From Alcanivorax sp. 1008 (lineage in GTDB: Bacteria > Pseudomonadota > Gammaproteobacteria > Pseudomonadales > Alcanivoracaceae): a stretch of DNA of 64,000 nt. The translations under genes and the position numbers were made by a program. The notes below the pieces were generated by a model, which worked only from the letters and a program-made list of their open reading frames with translations, did no database searches and was not told the DNA's origin. Positions 21,399 to 32,085 of this stretch are shown one piece after another. Location: contig NZ_JAFMPS010000008.1 in assembly GCF_020667895.1 (NCBI RefSeq), positions 62,001-126,000 of the forward strand. The letters run 5' to 3'. How positions within the stretch are numbered: the stretch's first letter is position 1; each line of letters opens with the position of its first letter.

Positions 21399-23594
21399 CT
21401 AGAACGAGACTGCCGCTGACAACCAGTAGAGGCTGTCCTCCTTGTACAAGTTATTAATCCTCACCACCGGATCATCACTAAGTAAATGCTGCACCACTGC
21501 ACTAATCTCAATTGTGCTGCGAGGCCCTCGAACACGCCGTGAAACCTGCAAGTCCGCACGCTCGTAGACATTCTCGAACCTTCTGTCACTCCAGTGGTCC
21601 GCCCGGTGCCAAAAGGCTGACAACATCCAGCGGTCATTCACATCAAAGCGCCATAGCAAACTGGACAGTGTCTCCGCTGCCAGTGCCTCTTCTATTCGCG
21701 CGGAGCCGGGCTCTGTCGGATGATCTGCCTTGGTACTGATGCGGGAACCGGCAAGCCGAAGCAAGTGCCTCGGATGCGGCCGCCAACTGAGTTGTGCCTC
21801 AGCGCCTTGAATATCAACCGAGCCTTCATTGTCGGGGCGGAAACGCTCCGGGTTCATCGGCCCACTAACCAGCTGGTCGAGCTGCTCATCGAATACCCGG
21901 ATATCCCACTCAAGCGTACTGACCCGACCATAGTAGCCAACCTCCACAGAGCGGATACGCTCTGGATCAAGCGCACCATCAGAGGTCTGGGTGGCGAAAA
22001 ACTCGGCCGTTTCCCAGCCCAGAGCGGCCAACGGATCTGCGCCATAAACACCGGCAAGGTTTTTTGGCTGGATATGGATATCTGCGGACTTCTCGTAAAT
22101 ATCCATGGTTCGCAATGCCTCAGCGTAGACAAAGCGCACGCTTTGCGAGGGCAGAAACTGATAGATCAGCGCACCACGGGGGTTGAAATAGGAACCGTTG
22201 AGATCGTCATGCTCCCAGTAGCCTCCAAGATTCAGATATAGCGGCTCGGCAAGATGCATCTCCAGATTACCGAACAGACGCTGACTGAAATTTTCCACCG
22301 GCTCGCCAATATAGGTATCGGACTCCCCCTGATCGAGGCGCAAATTTGCACCTACAAGCAGTCGTGTATCCGGGCTGAGCTGGATAATATTCTCCACTTC
22401 CAGATCGTGCCGACGCTCAACGATCAACGGGTTCAGCTGGCCGCAAGGTGCACCGGCATTGGCTGACACGAGGGCGTTCAGGCGGACAAGGAGCGCCCCC
22501 TCCTCTGCCGTGGCCGGACCATTAACCAAGGCACTTTCCAGAGCGGCCTCTGTGCCATCAATATCCCGATTATTGGCCTCAAACAAATCTCGCATTTCTT
22601 TACTGAACAGCAACCCGCCAGCCTCCGGGATGGCCTCCAGACCGGGCAAAACGAAGCAGCCGGCTAATTGATCCTCTGTTTTCTTGTACTGGCTATAGAA
22701 CTGCACCTTAAGCTGATGCGTATCGGACACCTGCCGCTTCCAACGCATCTGCGCAAATGCCTCTTCCGAACGATTTTCCGGCTCGACGATAAAGTCAGTA
22801 AAGTCGTCGAAGTCTGACCGCTCAGTAGGCAAACCCAGCGTTCTGCGCGAGCCGCCAGCAAAAAACTCCAGCGTGTCACGGGGGTTCACCTCCAGATGGG
22901 TGCGCAGGTTAATGGTCTGCACTGATTTCTGGTCGCGGCGCGGCTCCCCTTTGAAAGGCTCGCTATAACCATCGTCGTCTCTCGACGCTACAGTAACGCG
23001 CGACCTGACACCGTCCTGACCGTTGGCAGACGTAACGCGCCAATCTCGCACGCCGTTGTTACCACCGCGAGCAGCCGCGGTTGTGCCAACTACATCCTGA
23101 GGATGACGGCTGATGATGTTGATAACTCCCTGAAAGGCGTTAGCACCATAGGCCGCCGAGGCGGGACCGCGGGTCACCTCGATGCGCTCGATATCTTCGA
23201 TTTCCAGAGGAAAGTCATTCCACAGCACCCGGGCCAGACCGGGCAGGTATTGAGTACGGCCGTCAATCAGCACCTGCATACGGCGCACATCGCGGGCCTG
23301 AGTGCCGTGATAACTGACCGTCGGCACATTGCCATCAACCTTGACGGCGCTCATGCCTGGCACCAACTGCAGCAGCTGGTAAATTTCCCGGGCGCCAGTA
23401 GCCTCAATCAACTCACGATCGATGATGGTGACACTAGCAGGCACCTGAGACTGCGGCTGGCTAAGCCGCGCTGGCGTCAGCACCATCGGCATGCCGTCGT
23501 CCGCAAATGTGTCGTCAAAAGCATCAAAGGCAAATGAACGGTCGACCGGCAGCCATGCCAGCAACAGCGTAACGGTGACAACAGACAGCCTCAT
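21399..23594 (-). CDS. TonB-dependent outer membrane receptor
   Basis: The 731-residue protein has a signal peptide (cleavage near SFA-FDAF). A possible TonB box in the DGMPMVLTPARL stretch and a plug domain (about 50-165; PASVTIIDRELIEATGAREI, RIEVTRGPASAAYGANAFQGVINII) follow. The 22-strand-type barrel ends with the usual C-terminal Phe (SAAVSF). It should import or sense a ligand at the outer membrane using TonB energy. The ligand is unknown, and there is no Fur box or siderophore gene that I could see. A run of Gs gives a strong ribosome site just before the ATG at 23594. It is the first gene of the three-gene signalling unit, 78 bp downstream of der. Confidence 0.9.
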   Translation of the reverse strand: MRLSVVTVTLLLAWLPVDRSFAFDAFDDTFADDGMPMVLTPARLSQPQSQVPASVTIIDRELIEATGAREIYQLLQLVPGMSAVKVDGNVPTVSYHGTQARDVRRMQVLIDGRTQYLPGLARVLWNDFPLEIEDIERIEVTRGPASAAYGANAFQGVINIISRHPQDVVGTTAAARGGNNGVRDWRVTSANGQDGVRSRVTVASRDDDGYSEPFKGEPRRDQKSVQTINLRTHLEVNPRDTLEFFAGGSRRTLGLPTERSDFDDFTDFIVEPENRSEEAFAQMRWKRQVSDTHQLKVQFYSQYKKTEDQLAGCFVLPGLEAIPEAGGLLFSKEMRDLFEANNRDIDGTEAALESALVNGPATAEEGALLVRLNALVSANAGAPCGQLNPLIVERRHDLEVENIIQLSPDTRLLVGANLRLDQGESDTYIGEPVENFSQRLFGNLEMHLAEPLYLNLGGYWEHDDLNGSYFNPRGALIYQFLPSQSVRFVYAEALRTMDIYEKSADIHIQPKNLAGVYGADPLAALGWETAEFFATQTSDGALDPERIRSVEVGYYGRVSTLEWDIRVFDEQLDQLVSGPMNPERFRPDNEGSVDIQGAEAQLSWRPHPRHLLRLAGSRISTKADHPTEPGSARIEEALAAETLSSLLWRFDVNDRWMLSAFWHRADHWSDRRFENVYERADLQVSRRVRGPRSTIEISAVVQHLLSDDPVVRINNLYKEDSLYWLSAAVSF

Positions 23595-23672
23595 GCATCC
23601 CCCCCGGATAGCACATTAGTACAAAGTCAGGATAGCAGTGCTGTGATCGCCAACAAGGGTTGAAAGGTAAAA

Positions 23673-25064
23673 TCAGCGACCTTTGACGTGCTTGATTAGC
23701 CGGCGCTTGCGCTGGACCTGCCGCTCGGTCAGTTGGTTACCTTTCCCTTCGAAGGGATTGTCACCGGACTTGAACTCCACCTTTAGCGGCGTGCCCTCAA
23801 GCTTGAGCAGATCGCGGAAGCGGTTTTCCAGATAGCGCCGATAACTGTCCGGCAGGCTATCAAGGGAGTTGCCGTGGATGATGATACGCGGAGGATTGGT
23901 ACCGCCAAGATGGGCGTAACGCAGCTTGGCTCGGTGACGCCCCACCTGTGGCGGCTGATTGGCGGCCACCAGATGTTCCAGCATGCTGGTCAGCTTGTTG
24001 GTGGGGATGCGGGTAAAAGCAGACTGCCAGGCCCGTTCGATCAGGGCATACAGATCGCCAACTCCTGTGCCATGCAGCGCAGAGATATAGTGCACCCGAG
24101 CCCATGGGGCAAACTCTAACCGACGAGCGAGCTCAGACTTAACCTGTTCACGATGACTGGCATCCAGTCCATCCCATTTATTAACCGCTACCAGCAAGGA
24201 ACGGCCGGCCTGCAGTACATGGCCAAGCAGGCTGAGATCCTGATCTGTAATCCCTTCCCGGGCATCGACCACCAGTATCACCACCTGCGCATCATCAATG
24301 GCCTGCATGGCCTTGATCACAGAAAACTTTTCGATAGTCTCGTGGACCTTACCGCGGCGGCGCACCCCCGCTGTATCAATCAATGTATAGCGTTGGCCAC
24401 GCCGCTCGAACGGGATATAGATGGAGTCCCGCGTGGTACCCGCCATATCAAAGACCACCACGCGATCTTCGCCGAGCATGCGGTTGACCAAGGTTGATTT
24501 ACCCACATTGGGGCGGCCAATAATCGCCACCCGAATACCCTGCTCCTCAGTACCGGGACTATGCTCTGGAGCATCGGGGAAAGCCGCTAAAACTTCAGCC
24601 ATCATGGCGTTGACGCCACGGCCCTGACTGGCAGCAATGCGATGCTGGGAGGTGAGGCCAAGGGAGTAGAAATCTGCTGCGGCAATATTTTCATCAACAC
24701 CGTCGACCTTGTTGACCACCAGATAAACCGGCTTGTTGAGGCTGCGCAACTCACGCGCCACAAGCTCATCTGAAGCTGTCAGACCAGCCCTGCCATCAAC
24801 CATGAACAACACTGCATCAGCCTCTGCCACCGCTTGACGAGCCTGATCACCCATGGGCCCATCGATGCCGTCGTCGCCCTCCCCGATCCCGCCGGTGTCC
24901 ACCACCATATAGGCCCGCTCACCGACCTTGCCGTCACCGTATTTGCGATCACGAGTCAGGCCGGGATAGTCCGCCACCAGCGCATCGCGGGTACGGGTCA
25001 GACGATTGAACAGGGTCGATTTGCCGACATTCGGCCGGCCGACCAGAGCCAGTACGGGTTTCAT
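23673..25064 (-). CDS. der: Ribosome-assembly GTPase Der (EngA)
   Basis: Der is an essential GTPase for 50S subunit maturation. The 463-residue protein has two G domains in tandem, with P-loops GRPNVGKST at about residues 9-17 and 183-191. A C-terminal KH-like domain follows. The G3 motifs are DTGG and DTAG; NKVD and NKWD give G4. The start overlaps the bamB stop as TAATG. It is the last gene of the ndk operon, and no intrinsic terminator was found after it. Confidence 0.97.
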   Translation of the reverse strand: MKPVLALVGRPNVGKSTLFNRLTRTRDALVADYPGLTRDRKYGDGKVGERAYMVVDTGGIGEGDDGIDGPMGDQARQAVAEADAVLFMVDGRAGLTASDELVARELRSLNKPVYLVVNKVDGVDENIAAADFYSLGLTSQHRIAASQGRGVNAMMAEVLAAFPDAPEHSPGTEEQGIRVAIIGRPNVGKSTLVNRMLGEDRVVVFDMAGTTRDSIYIPFERRGQRYTLIDTAGVRRRGKVHETIEKFSVIKAMQAIDDAQVVILVVDAREGITDQDLSLLGHVLQAGRSLLVAVNKWDGLDASHREQVKSELARRLEFAPWARVHYISALHGTGVGDLYALIERAWQSAFTRIPTNKLTSMLEHLVAANQPPQVGRHRAKLRYAHLGGTNPPRIIIHGNSLDSLPDSYRRYLENRFRDLLKLEGTPLKVEFKSGDNPFEGKGNQLTERQVQRKRRLIKHVKGR

Positions 25065-26230
25065 TACCTGGTTGCCTTCAAACGGTAGGCTGCAACTTCA
25101 CCGTCAGCACTGACGGCATACAGAACATCACCATAAACCATCGGTGTGGCAGCGAAGCCATCCGGGTCATGACGTTGACGGGCAACAAATTTGCCCGTCT
25201 GAGGGTCGAGCCAATGCAAGTAGCCATCACGATCTCCCACCACCACCAGATCATTATGAATGGCAGTGCCAGTCAGCTTGCGTGCGATCAACCCTTCCTG
25301 CTTCCACAACTCATTGCCAGTGCGCTGATCGATCGCACGCACTACACCCTGATTATCGGCGACGAACAGAACACCGCCCAGACTCGACATTATGTTGGCA
25401 CTGGAGATATTGAAATCCCAGTAGACCCGACCGCTGTCCTCATCGAGAACCGCTAGCTTGCCCTGAAACGTGCTAACAAAAAGACCGCCATTTTCCAAAA
25501 CAAGATTGCCGTCAATGTCGACCAGACGATCCAACTCGGAACGGCCGCTGGGCTCTGCCACACGACGCTCCCAAACCGGCGAACCGCTGACCAGCTCCAG
25601 GGCGACTACCCGGCCACTGGCAGTGCCGGCAAACACCCGATTGCCGACCAGTAGCGGCTCCGCCAAACCACGCAAAGTCAGTACCGGTACGGTGACCTCA
25701 AAACTCCACAGCACCGCACCATCTGCGGCATTCAGGGCAACCACCCTGCCGTCCTGACTCTGAAAGATTGCCACTTCGCCGTCGGTTGCCGGCCGGGAAA
25801 GCAGTTCGCCAGACAACTGGGTACGCCAAAGCTCACTACCATCGTCCGCCGACAGAGCAACGGCTTCACCATCACGGGTGCCCAATAAAAGCCGGCCATA
25901 GCCGCCCCGCACACCGGTGGAAATACGCAGCTCCGTATTTTGCAGCCAGACCGTGCGACCGCTGCTTCGCTGCAGGGCACGAACACGTCCGCTCATATCT
26001 CCAAGGTAAAGATACTGTTCAGACAGCGCAGGCTCGAGACGCAACGGCTTACGCAGCGAGCCCAATCCCGAGTAGCGATGCCATTCCCGGTCAACCCGGT
26101 ACTCGCGCTCAAAACTTGTCAGCGCAGTGGGCTCAACCTCTTTCGGCTTACTGCTGCACGCACCCAGCAATACCAACGGAGCCACAATGAGGCCCCGTTG
26201 AAGCAACCGGACGAAAAGGCTATTTCTCAT
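25064..26230 (-). CDS. bamB: Outer membrane assembly lipoprotein BamB
   Basis: BamB is a lipoprotein of the BAM complex that inserts beta-barrel proteins into the outer membrane. The 388-residue precursor has a lipobox LLGAC with C25, followed by an eight-bladed beta-propeller of PQQ-like repeats (GLVYALNAADG-type turns such as VALNAADGAVLW and VVALELVSGSPVWE). It overlaps yfgM by one base (TGATG) and der by one base (TAATG), so translation should be coupled. Confidence 0.95.
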   Translation of the reverse strand: MRNSLFVRLLQRGLIVAPLVLLGACSSKPKEVEPTALTSFEREYRVDREWHRYSGLGSLRKPLRLEPALSEQYLYLGDMSGRVRALQRSSGRTVWLQNTELRISTGVRGGYGRLLLGTRDGEAVALSADDGSELWRTQLSGELLSRPATDGEVAIFQSQDGRVVALNAADGAVLWSFEVTVPVLTLRGLAEPLLVGNRVFAGTASGRVVALELVSGSPVWERRVAEPSGRSELDRLVDIDGNLVLENGGLFVSTFQGKLAVLDEDSGRVYWDFNISSANIMSSLGGVLFVADNQGVVRAIDQRTGNELWKQEGLIARKLTGTAIHNDLVVVGDRDGYLHWLDPQTGKFVARQRHDPDGFAATPMVYGDVLYAVSADGEVAAYRLKATR

Positions 26231-26889
26231 CAGGACGCCGGCACCAGATCATCAAGCTTCATCTGAACCAGTTCACGATGACCAGCGCCATCAGTCTCGA
26301 GCGCTTGCAGAGCAGACTGATATGCCTCGCGAGCCGCGTCTACATCACCCTGAGCGCGGGCCAGATCACCACGCAGCTCGAACACCTGTCCCAGCCAGGA
26401 CTCTGGCCAGGACGCGTTCAGCGCCTGCTTGGCCCCATCAAGATCGCCACTATGCAACAGCACCCGGGCAAGGCGCGCACGAGCAGTCCAACCCATGGCG
26501 GGGGTAGCCGGTGAGTCCATCACCTCGCGCAACTGGGCGGCGGCATCGGCATAGGATTCTTCACTGACAGCAAGAGAGGCCAAGGCCAAACGCGCATAAT
26601 CCGCATAGGAAGTTGAAGCATAGTCCGCCACTAGTTGCTCTGCAGAACTGCGCACGGCATCACTGGCGCCTTCAGCACCAGCCATTGCCCGCGACTGCTC
26701 CATGGCGCCGATCATCTGCTGATAAATCTCGGACGCAGCTTGGGTTTTCTCCTGACTTTTGTCTTGCCAAAAACGCCAACCCACCAGTGCGGCAACCGAA
26801 AGCAATACAGCAACAACAATGGAAGTGCCGTTCTCATCCCACCACTTACGCAGTCTTTCGACCTGTTCTTCTTCGCTATAGTCGACCAT
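26230..26889 (-). CDS. yfgM: YfgM-like ancillary SecYEG translocon subunit
   Basis: The 219-residue protein has a short cytoplasmic N-terminus (YSEEEQVERLRKWWDENG), one membrane helix (about 22-41) and a periplasmic TPR region. In E. coli YfgM associates with SecYEG and PpiD and helps move proteins to periplasmic chaperones. It lies directly before bamB (TGATG overlap) and 29 bp after hisS, as in other gammaproteobacteria. Confidence 0.9.
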   Translation of the reverse strand: MVDYSEEEQVERLRKWWDENGTSIVVAVLLSVAALVGWRFWQDKSQEKTQAASEIYQQMIGAMEQSRAMAGAEGASDAVRSSAEQLVADYASTSYADYARLALASLAVSEESYADAAAQLREVMDSPATPAMGWTARARLARVLLHSGDLDGAKQALNASWPESWLGQVFELRGDLARAQGDVDAAREAYQSALQALETDGAGHRELVQMKLDDLVPAS

Positions 26890-26918
26890 TTACCGCTCTC
26901 CTTGATTAACTGGACTGC

Positions 26919-28184
26919 TTATTTGATCTGCGCCGCCAGCGTGTCCGCCAGCGCCGCCCGGGCAATACGTTGCTGCTCACTGTCGCCGCGCAACGGCTTC
27001 AGGGTAATTTCTCCGGCAGCAAGCTCATCTTCACCGACGATCAGGGCCCAGCGGGCACCACTTTTATCGGCCTTTTTCATCTGGCTCTTGAGGCTGCCGG
27101 AACCGCAGTGACTCTGCACTCTGAGTTGCGGCAGTGCCGCGCGCAACTCTTCTGCCAGCACCAAGGCCGCGGCGGGAGCCACTGTCGATACCAGATACAC
27201 ATCTGCGGGTGCCGGCAACTCGGGAGCTCGCTGCTCCAGCAGCAGAATCAACCGCTCCACCCCCATGGCAAAACCCACCGCCGGTGTTGGCTTGCCACCA
27301 AGCTGCGACACCAAGCCATCATAACGCCCGCCAGCACACACCGTACCCTGAGCACCAAGGGCATCGGTGACCCACTCGAATACGGTCTTGCCGTAATAAT
27401 CCAGACCACGCACCAGTGCCGAATTCAGACGATAACTAATGCCGGCTGCATCGAGCACCTGACGCAAGCCGGCAAAATGCTCCCTGGCTTGCTCGCCGAG
27501 ATAATCATCAAAACGGGGTGCATTCTGCAGCACCGCTCGGGTGCCGGCATCCTTACTATCGAGAATACGCAGCGGGTTTTTTTCCAGCCTGCGACGACTG
27601 TCTTCATCGAGGGCATCAATATGCTGGGACAGGTATGCAACCAGGGCGTCACGGTAACGGGCTCGATCTTCACTGTCACCGAGGCTATTCAGCTCCAGAG
27701 TCACCAGATCGCTAATACCCAGCTCACGCCACAGACGGGCCGTCATCAGAATTAACTCAGCATCAATATCCGGGCCCTGCATGCCAAAGGCTTCGACACC
27801 GATCTGGTGAAACTGACGGTAACGCCCAGCCTGGGGACGCTCGTGACGAAACATCGGCCCGGTATACCAAAGACGCTGCACCTGGTTATACAACAGACCA
27901 TGCTCTTCGGCCGCACGGACACAACTGGCTGTGCCTTCCGGGCGCAGGGTCAGTGAATCCCCATTGCGGTCAGCAAAGGTGTACATCTCCTTTTCGACAA
28001 TATCGGTCACTTCACCAATAGAGCGCTTGAACAGTTCCGTATGCTCAACTATTGGCATGCGAATTTCGCCATAGCCATAGCTCTGCAACAGATTACGCAC
28101 ACGGGACTCCAACCACTGCCAGAGCGGCGTCTGCGTTGGCAAAATGTCGTTCATGCCACGGATCGAGGTGATCTTTTGACTCAA
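26919..28184 (-). CDS. hisS: Histidyl-tRNA synthetase
   Basis: HisS is a class II aminoacyl-tRNA synthetase. Motif 2 contains [15 protein letters not shown], and the histidine motifs [15 protein letters not shown] and AGGRYDGL are present. The C-terminal anticodon-binding domain ends DTLAAQIK. No ATG fits the family start. I chose TTG at 28184 (Leu-Ser-Gln-Lys-Ile before [10 protein letters not shown]), with GGAG 9 bp upstream, giving 421 residues against 424 in E. coli. An ATG at 28229 would add 15 residues and overlap ispG by 20 bp, and is less likely. Confidence 0.92.
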   Translation of the reverse strand: MSQKITSIRGMNDILPTQTPLWQWLESRVRNLLQSYGYGEIRMPIVEHTELFKRSIGEVTDIVEKEMYTFADRNGDSLTLRPEGTASCVRAAEEHGLLYNQVQRLWYTGPMFRHERPQAGRYRQFHQIGVEAFGMQGPDIDAELILMTARLWRELGISDLVTLELNSLGDSEDRARYRDALVAYLSQHIDALDEDSRRRLEKNPLRILDSKDAGTRAVLQNAPRFDDYLGEQAREHFAGLRQVLDAAGISYRLNSALVRGLDYYGKTVFEWVTDALGAQGTVCAGGRYDGLVSQLGGKPTPAVGFAMGVERLILLLEQRAPELPAPADVYLVSTVAPAAALVLAEELRAALPQLRVQSHCGSGSLKSQMKKADKSGARWALIVGEDELAAGEITLKPLRGDSEQQRIARAALADTLAAQIK

Positions 28185-28209
28185 AACAGGTTGCTCCGAA
28201 AAAAACCGT

Positions 28210-29334
28210 TCAGGACTGGCTGCGAACAATGATGCCCTTGTCCTGATCGTCGCGCATTTTCTTAACCTTGGCCCGCACCATACGTTCCAGCTCCACTACC
28301 AAATCCTCGGCGCGGATATGGTGGCTTTTTTCACCATCTTCGTAGGCCAGATTATTAGGGGTACCGCCGGTCAAGCCGACATCTACTTCGCGTGCTTCGC
28401 CAGGGCCATTCACCAGACAGCCGATCACCGCAAGATCGACTGACTCGTTAACGTCCTCAAGTCGTGCCTCCAGCTCATTAACCGTGCTAATAACATCGAA
28501 GTTCTGCCGTGAGCAGCTGGGGCAAGCAATGATATTGACGCCCTTTTTGCGCAGATTAAGGCTTTTCAGGATATCGAACCCGACCCGAATTTCTTCTACA
28601 GGGTCCGCCGCCAGCGAGATACGAATAGTATCGCCGATACCTTCCATCAGCAGCATACCCAGCGCTACAGACGATTTCACTGTGCCGGAACGCAACACGC
28701 CGGCCTCAGTAACACCCAGATGCAAAGGCTGCTCAATTTGCGCAGAAAGTTTGCGGTAAGCCTGCACGGTCATAAACACATTGGATGCTTTAACGCTGAC
28801 CTTGAAATCCTGAAAATCGTAACGATCAAGAATTTCTGCATGACGCAGAGCAGATTCAACCAGAGCATCACTGGTGGGCTCGCCATATTTGCGTTGCAGC
28901 TCCTTTTCCAGCGAGCCCGCATTGACGCCGATACGAATCGGAATGCCATGATCCTTGGCTGACTGAACCACCGCCCTGATACGATCTTCTCTACCGATAT
29001 TGCCCGGATTGATGCGCAGGCAATCCACTCCCAGCTCAGCGACCCGCAGAGCAATCTTGTAGTCATAGTGGATATCCGCCACCAGCGGCACATTCACCCG
29101 CTTGCGGATTTCACCGAAAGCCTCGGCGGCCTCCATGGTCGGCACAGAAACCCGGACAATGTCCGCACCAACATCTTCCAGCCGGCGAATCTGGCCAACG
29201 GTAGCATCGACGTCACAGGTTTCCGTGTTAGTCATGCTCTGCACTGCAATGGGGGCATCGCCACCCACCGCTACTTTGCCAACCATGATCTTGCGCGTCG
29301 GCCGCCGTTTGATATCAATTTCGGAATGCATCAC
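28210..29334 (-). CDS. ispG: 4-hydroxy-3-methylbut-2-enyl diphosphate synthase
   Basis: IspG converts MEcPP to HMBPP in the MEP isoprenoid pathway using a [4Fe-4S] cluster. The 374-residue protein has the TIM barrel ([24 protein letters not shown]) and the cluster ligands C271, C274 (CPSC), C306 and E313 ([10 protein letters not shown]). Two adjacent ATGs occur at the start. As an Fe-S enzyme it depends on the SUF system encoded nearby. It follows rodZ after 14 bp. Confidence 0.96.
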   Translation of the reverse strand: MMHSEIDIKRRPTRKIMVGKVAVGGDAPIAVQSMTNTETCDVDATVGQIRRLEDVGADIVRVSVPTMEAAEAFGEIRKRVNVPLVADIHYDYKIALRVAELGVDCLRINPGNIGREDRIRAVVQSAKDHGIPIRIGVNAGSLEKELQRKYGEPTSDALVESALRHAEILDRYDFQDFKVSVKASNVFMTVQAYRKLSAQIEQPLHLGVTEAGVLRSGTVKSSVALGMLLMEGIGDTIRISLAADPVEEIRVGFDILKSLNLRKKGVNIIACPSCSRQNFDVISTVNELEARLEDVNESVDLAVIGCLVNGPGEAREVDVGLTGGTPNNLAYEDGEKSHHIRAEDLVVELERMVRAKVKKMRDDQDKGIIVRSQS

Positions 29335-29348
29335 GACACCTCAAAGGC

Positions 29349-30140
29349 TCAAGGAGCCCGAACGGTAATCACCTGACCCGGCGCCGCCTGCGGCACCCGA
29401 ACACTGGCATCGTTAAAGGAAATGGCGCTGACCGCTGCGGCATTACCCAAAGTCAGACGAAAAGGCCCCTGACCGCCAAGCTCCAGAGTCTGACCCGCAT
29501 CGCGCTGGCCAACATACAACTCATCGCCGTTTACATCACGAACCCGTAGCCAGCATAGCTCACTAAAACTGACAACCAGACGGTCTTCGGCAGACGCTTG
29601 TGGTAACTCTTGTGCCGATGCAGGTTCAGGCTGCGGCTCGACTTCCGCATCGTCCGGCAATGGCTCGCCTTGTTCATCTATCTGATCAGCCTGAACGTCA
29701 TCAAAAGGCTGAGCATCGAGTTCAACAAAAGCTGGCGACGCGCTGCTGGTCGGCGAGTCAATGGATGCCGGCCAGAACAGCCAAATAGCAACAACAAAAC
29801 CAATAGCGCCTCCGACCCACCATAAGCGCCTGTCATGGGCAGGGCTGCCGGGCGGTAATGTTGCGGGCTCTTCGATGGCACTTTCTTGATCAATCTGCTG
29901 AAACAGGCTGACCAACTCATCCGCCGGCAGATTCACCAGCTTGGCGTAATTCTTGATGTATCCGCGCACAAAAGCAGCACTCGGCAAGCGCTTGTAATCG
30001 TCTGCTTCGAGGGCGCGTACATAGCTTACCGAAAGGTGCATGCGCGCGGCGATATCAGCCTCACTGAGCCCCAGAGCCTGACGCCCCGAGCGCAGCCGCT
30101 CACCGGGCAACAATAGCCTTCCGCCTTCTGTCTCACTCAT
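29349..30140 (-). CDS. rodZ: Cytoskeleton/cell-shape protein RodZ
   Basis: RodZ links MreB to the cell-wall elongation machinery. The 263-residue protein has an N-terminal Xre-type helix-turn-helix (about 15-75; LRSGRQALGLSEADIAARMHLS). One membrane helix follows (about 128-146, rich in Trp), then an acidic Pro-rich linker and a C-terminal periplasmic DUF4115 domain ending near VITVRAP. The ATG at 30140 overlaps the pilW stop as ATGA; a further upstream in-frame start lies inside pilW. Confidence 0.93.
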   Translation of the reverse strand: MSETEGGRLLLPGERLRSGRQALGLSEADIAARMHLSVSYVRALEADDYKRLPSAAFVRGYIKNYAKLVNLPADELVSLFQQIDQESAIEEPATLPPGSPAHDRRLWWVGGAIGFVVAIWLFWPASIDSPTSSASPAFVELDAQPFDDVQADQIDEQGEPLPDDAEVEPQPEPASAQELPQASAEDRLVVSFSELCWLRVRDVNGDELYVGQRDAGQTLELGGQGPFRLTLGNAAAVSAISFNDASVRVPQAAPGQVITVRAP

Positions 30141-30919
30141 GACTTGCGCCCCTGAGCCACCCAGTTGCGCCACTCGCGATGCTCCGGCGAACCGGGAAAG
30201 AGTTTGTCCAGCGCCAGCTCAAAACTGGCCAGTTTGTCTTCCTTGTTGTCTATGGCAGCCAACTGAATGCCTAACCAAAGACCTCTAGCCGGTTGGGCTC
30301 CTGCACGCTGCTCATAGGCGCCGTAGGCTCGATTGGCCATTTTCACATCGCCTCGCCGGAAGTAGATCCAGGCAATTTCCAGCAATGGCTCCACGCCGTC
30401 AGATTTAAGCCGCAACGAAGTATTGAATGCATCCAGCGCCTCATCCGGACGATCCATCACAGCAAGTGCTCGCCCCTTGTTCTCAAAGGCAATGGCCCGG
30501 TTATCATAGGAAGGATCATTTGCGGCAATACTGAATTGCTCCAACGCCTCTTTGTAACGGCGCAGTGAGAGCAACATGACGCCATAGTTGTTGCGGGCCA
30601 GAGAAAAATCCCGGTTATACCGAATCGATTTGCGAAAGTGCTCTTCCGCACGCTCCTGATCGCCTTCATAACGATACAGAAGAGCCATGGCGTTGTGCGC
30701 TTCAGGACTACGGGAGTCATGCTCAAGGGCTTTGGAGATATGTCGACGAGCTTCCGACGGCTGGCCCATCTGCAGATATTCAAACCCTGCGGAAATACGT
30801 CTCGATACTGCCATGTCCGCATTCGGGGGCGCCTGTTTCTCAAGCACCATGCAGCTAGCCAGTAGCATCACCAGCATAGCGGTAATCAATCGAGTAGTAG
30901 CCTGATATATAACTTTCAT
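30137..30919 (-). CDS. pilW: Type IV pilus biogenesis lipoprotein PilW (PilF)
   Basis: PilW/PilF is the outer-membrane pilotin that helps PilQ assemble. With the ATG at 30919 it has 260 residues, a signal peptide with lipobox LLASC (C23) and about six TPR repeats (for example EAHNAMALLYRYEGDQERAE). I chose this ATG because GAGGA lies about 6 bp upstream, overlapping the rlmN stop. A TTG four codons earlier is possible but lacks a ribosome site. Other type IV pilus genes are not in the window. Confidence 0.93.
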   Translation of the reverse strand: MKVIYQATTRLITAMLVMLLASCMVLEKQAPPNADMAVSRRISAGFEYLQMGQPSEARRHISKALEHDSRSPEAHNAMALLYRYEGDQERAEEHFRKSIRYNRDFSLARNNYGVMLLSLRRYKEALEQFSIAANDPSYDNRAIAFENKGRALAVMDRPDEALDAFNTSLRLKSDGVEPLLEIAWIYFRRGDVKMANRAYGAYEQRAGAQPARGLWLGIQLAAIDNKEDKLASFELALDKLFPGSPEHREWRNWVAQGRKS

Positions 30920-30927
30920 AGTGTTCC

Positions 30928-32064
30928 TCAAGATGCCACAGCACCGTCGGCAGAATCGCCGGCGCGCAGAAACACTTCTTTTTGCCAGCGCTCACTGCGC
31001 CGGGTACGGTCCATCACATCACCAACCAACTGGCCACAAGCCGCGTCAATATCGTCACCCCGAGTGGTGCGCACAGTAGTCAGCACACCGCGGTCATTGA
31101 GAAACTTGTGAAAAGCGAGAATATCGCTCCTGGTAGAGCGCTCATAGCCTGCATGGGGAAATGGATTAAACGGGATCAGGTTCAGCTTTACCGGCAGATT
31201 ACCAAGCAGCTTGACCAACTGGCGTGCATGCTCAGGCTGGTCGTTTACGCCTTTTAGCATCACATATTCCATGGTAATGCTCTTGCGCTTATCCGGGCGC
31301 TTGTCACTGTAACGACGACAGGCTGCCAGCAGCTCCGCCAAAGGATACTTGCGATTCAGGGGCACCAGCTTGTCACGCAACTCATCATTAGGTGCATGCA
31401 GGGAAATGGCCAAAGACACATCAAGCTCATCAGACAGCCGATCAATCATCGGCACCACGCCTGAGGTGGACAGCGTAATACGCTTTTTCGAGATGCCATA
31501 AGCCAGGTCGTCTTTCATCACCCGCATGGATCGCACCACATTGTCGAAGTTAAGCAGGGGCTCGCCCATACCCATCATGACAACATTGGTAATCGGATGT
31601 TCGCCAAGATTCTTGCGCGGACCAAAGGAACGGCTTGCCAGCCACACCTGGCCGATAATCTCGGCGCTGGTCAGGTCTCTCTGGAAGCCCTGCTTGCCCG
31701 TGGAGCAGAAACTGCAATCCACCGAACAACCCACCTGCGAAGACACACATAAAGTGCCGCGGCGGCCATCCGGAATAAATACGGTTTCGATGGCACCACC
31801 GCCATCGACTTTGAACACCCATTTACGGGTGCCGTCCCGGGAAACCCCCTCATGGAGGATTTCCGGGGCACGGATCTCGGCAATTTCCGAGAGCTTTTCA
31901 CGAAGCTTCTTACCGACATCGGTCATCTGCTCAAAACTGTCCGCCTGATGGATGTGCATCCACTTGAGCATCTGATGGGCACGGTATTTCTTCTCTCCCA
32001 GGGAAAGAAAAAACTCTTCCATCTCGATGCAGGACAGGCCTAGCAGATTGATCTTGTCAGTCAT
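30928..32064 (-). CDS. rlmN: Dual-specificity 23S rRNA/tRNA adenine-C2 methyltransferase
   Basis: RlmN is a radical SAM enzyme that methylates A2503 of 23S rRNA and A37 of some tRNAs. The 378-residue protein has the cluster motif C113-x3-C117-x2-C120 (CSVDCSFC). A conserved Cys lies in AACGQLVGD near the C-terminus, and GEPLLN is present. It lies between ndk (21 bp) and pilW. It is another Fe-S client in the same operon. Confidence 0.96.
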   Translation of the reverse strand: MTDKINLLGLSCIEMEEFFLSLGEKKYRAHQMLKWMHIHQADSFEQMTDVGKKLREKLSEIAEIRAPEILHEGVSRDGTRKWVFKVDGGGAIETVFIPDGRRGTLCVSSQVGCSVDCSFCSTGKQGFQRDLTSAEIIGQVWLASRSFGPRKNLGEHPITNVVMMGMGEPLLNFDNVVRSMRVMKDDLAYGISKKRITLSTSGVVPMIDRLSDELDVSLAISLHAPNDELRDKLVPLNRKYPLAELLAACRRYSDKRPDKRKSITMEYVMLKGVNDQPEHARQLVKLLGNLPVKLNLIPFNPFPHAGYERSTRSDILAFHKFLNDRGVLTTVRTTRGDDIDAACGQLVGDVMDRTRRSERWQKEVFLRAGDSADGAVAS

Positions 32065-32085
32065 AACAGCTCCGGGAGCCTGCGC

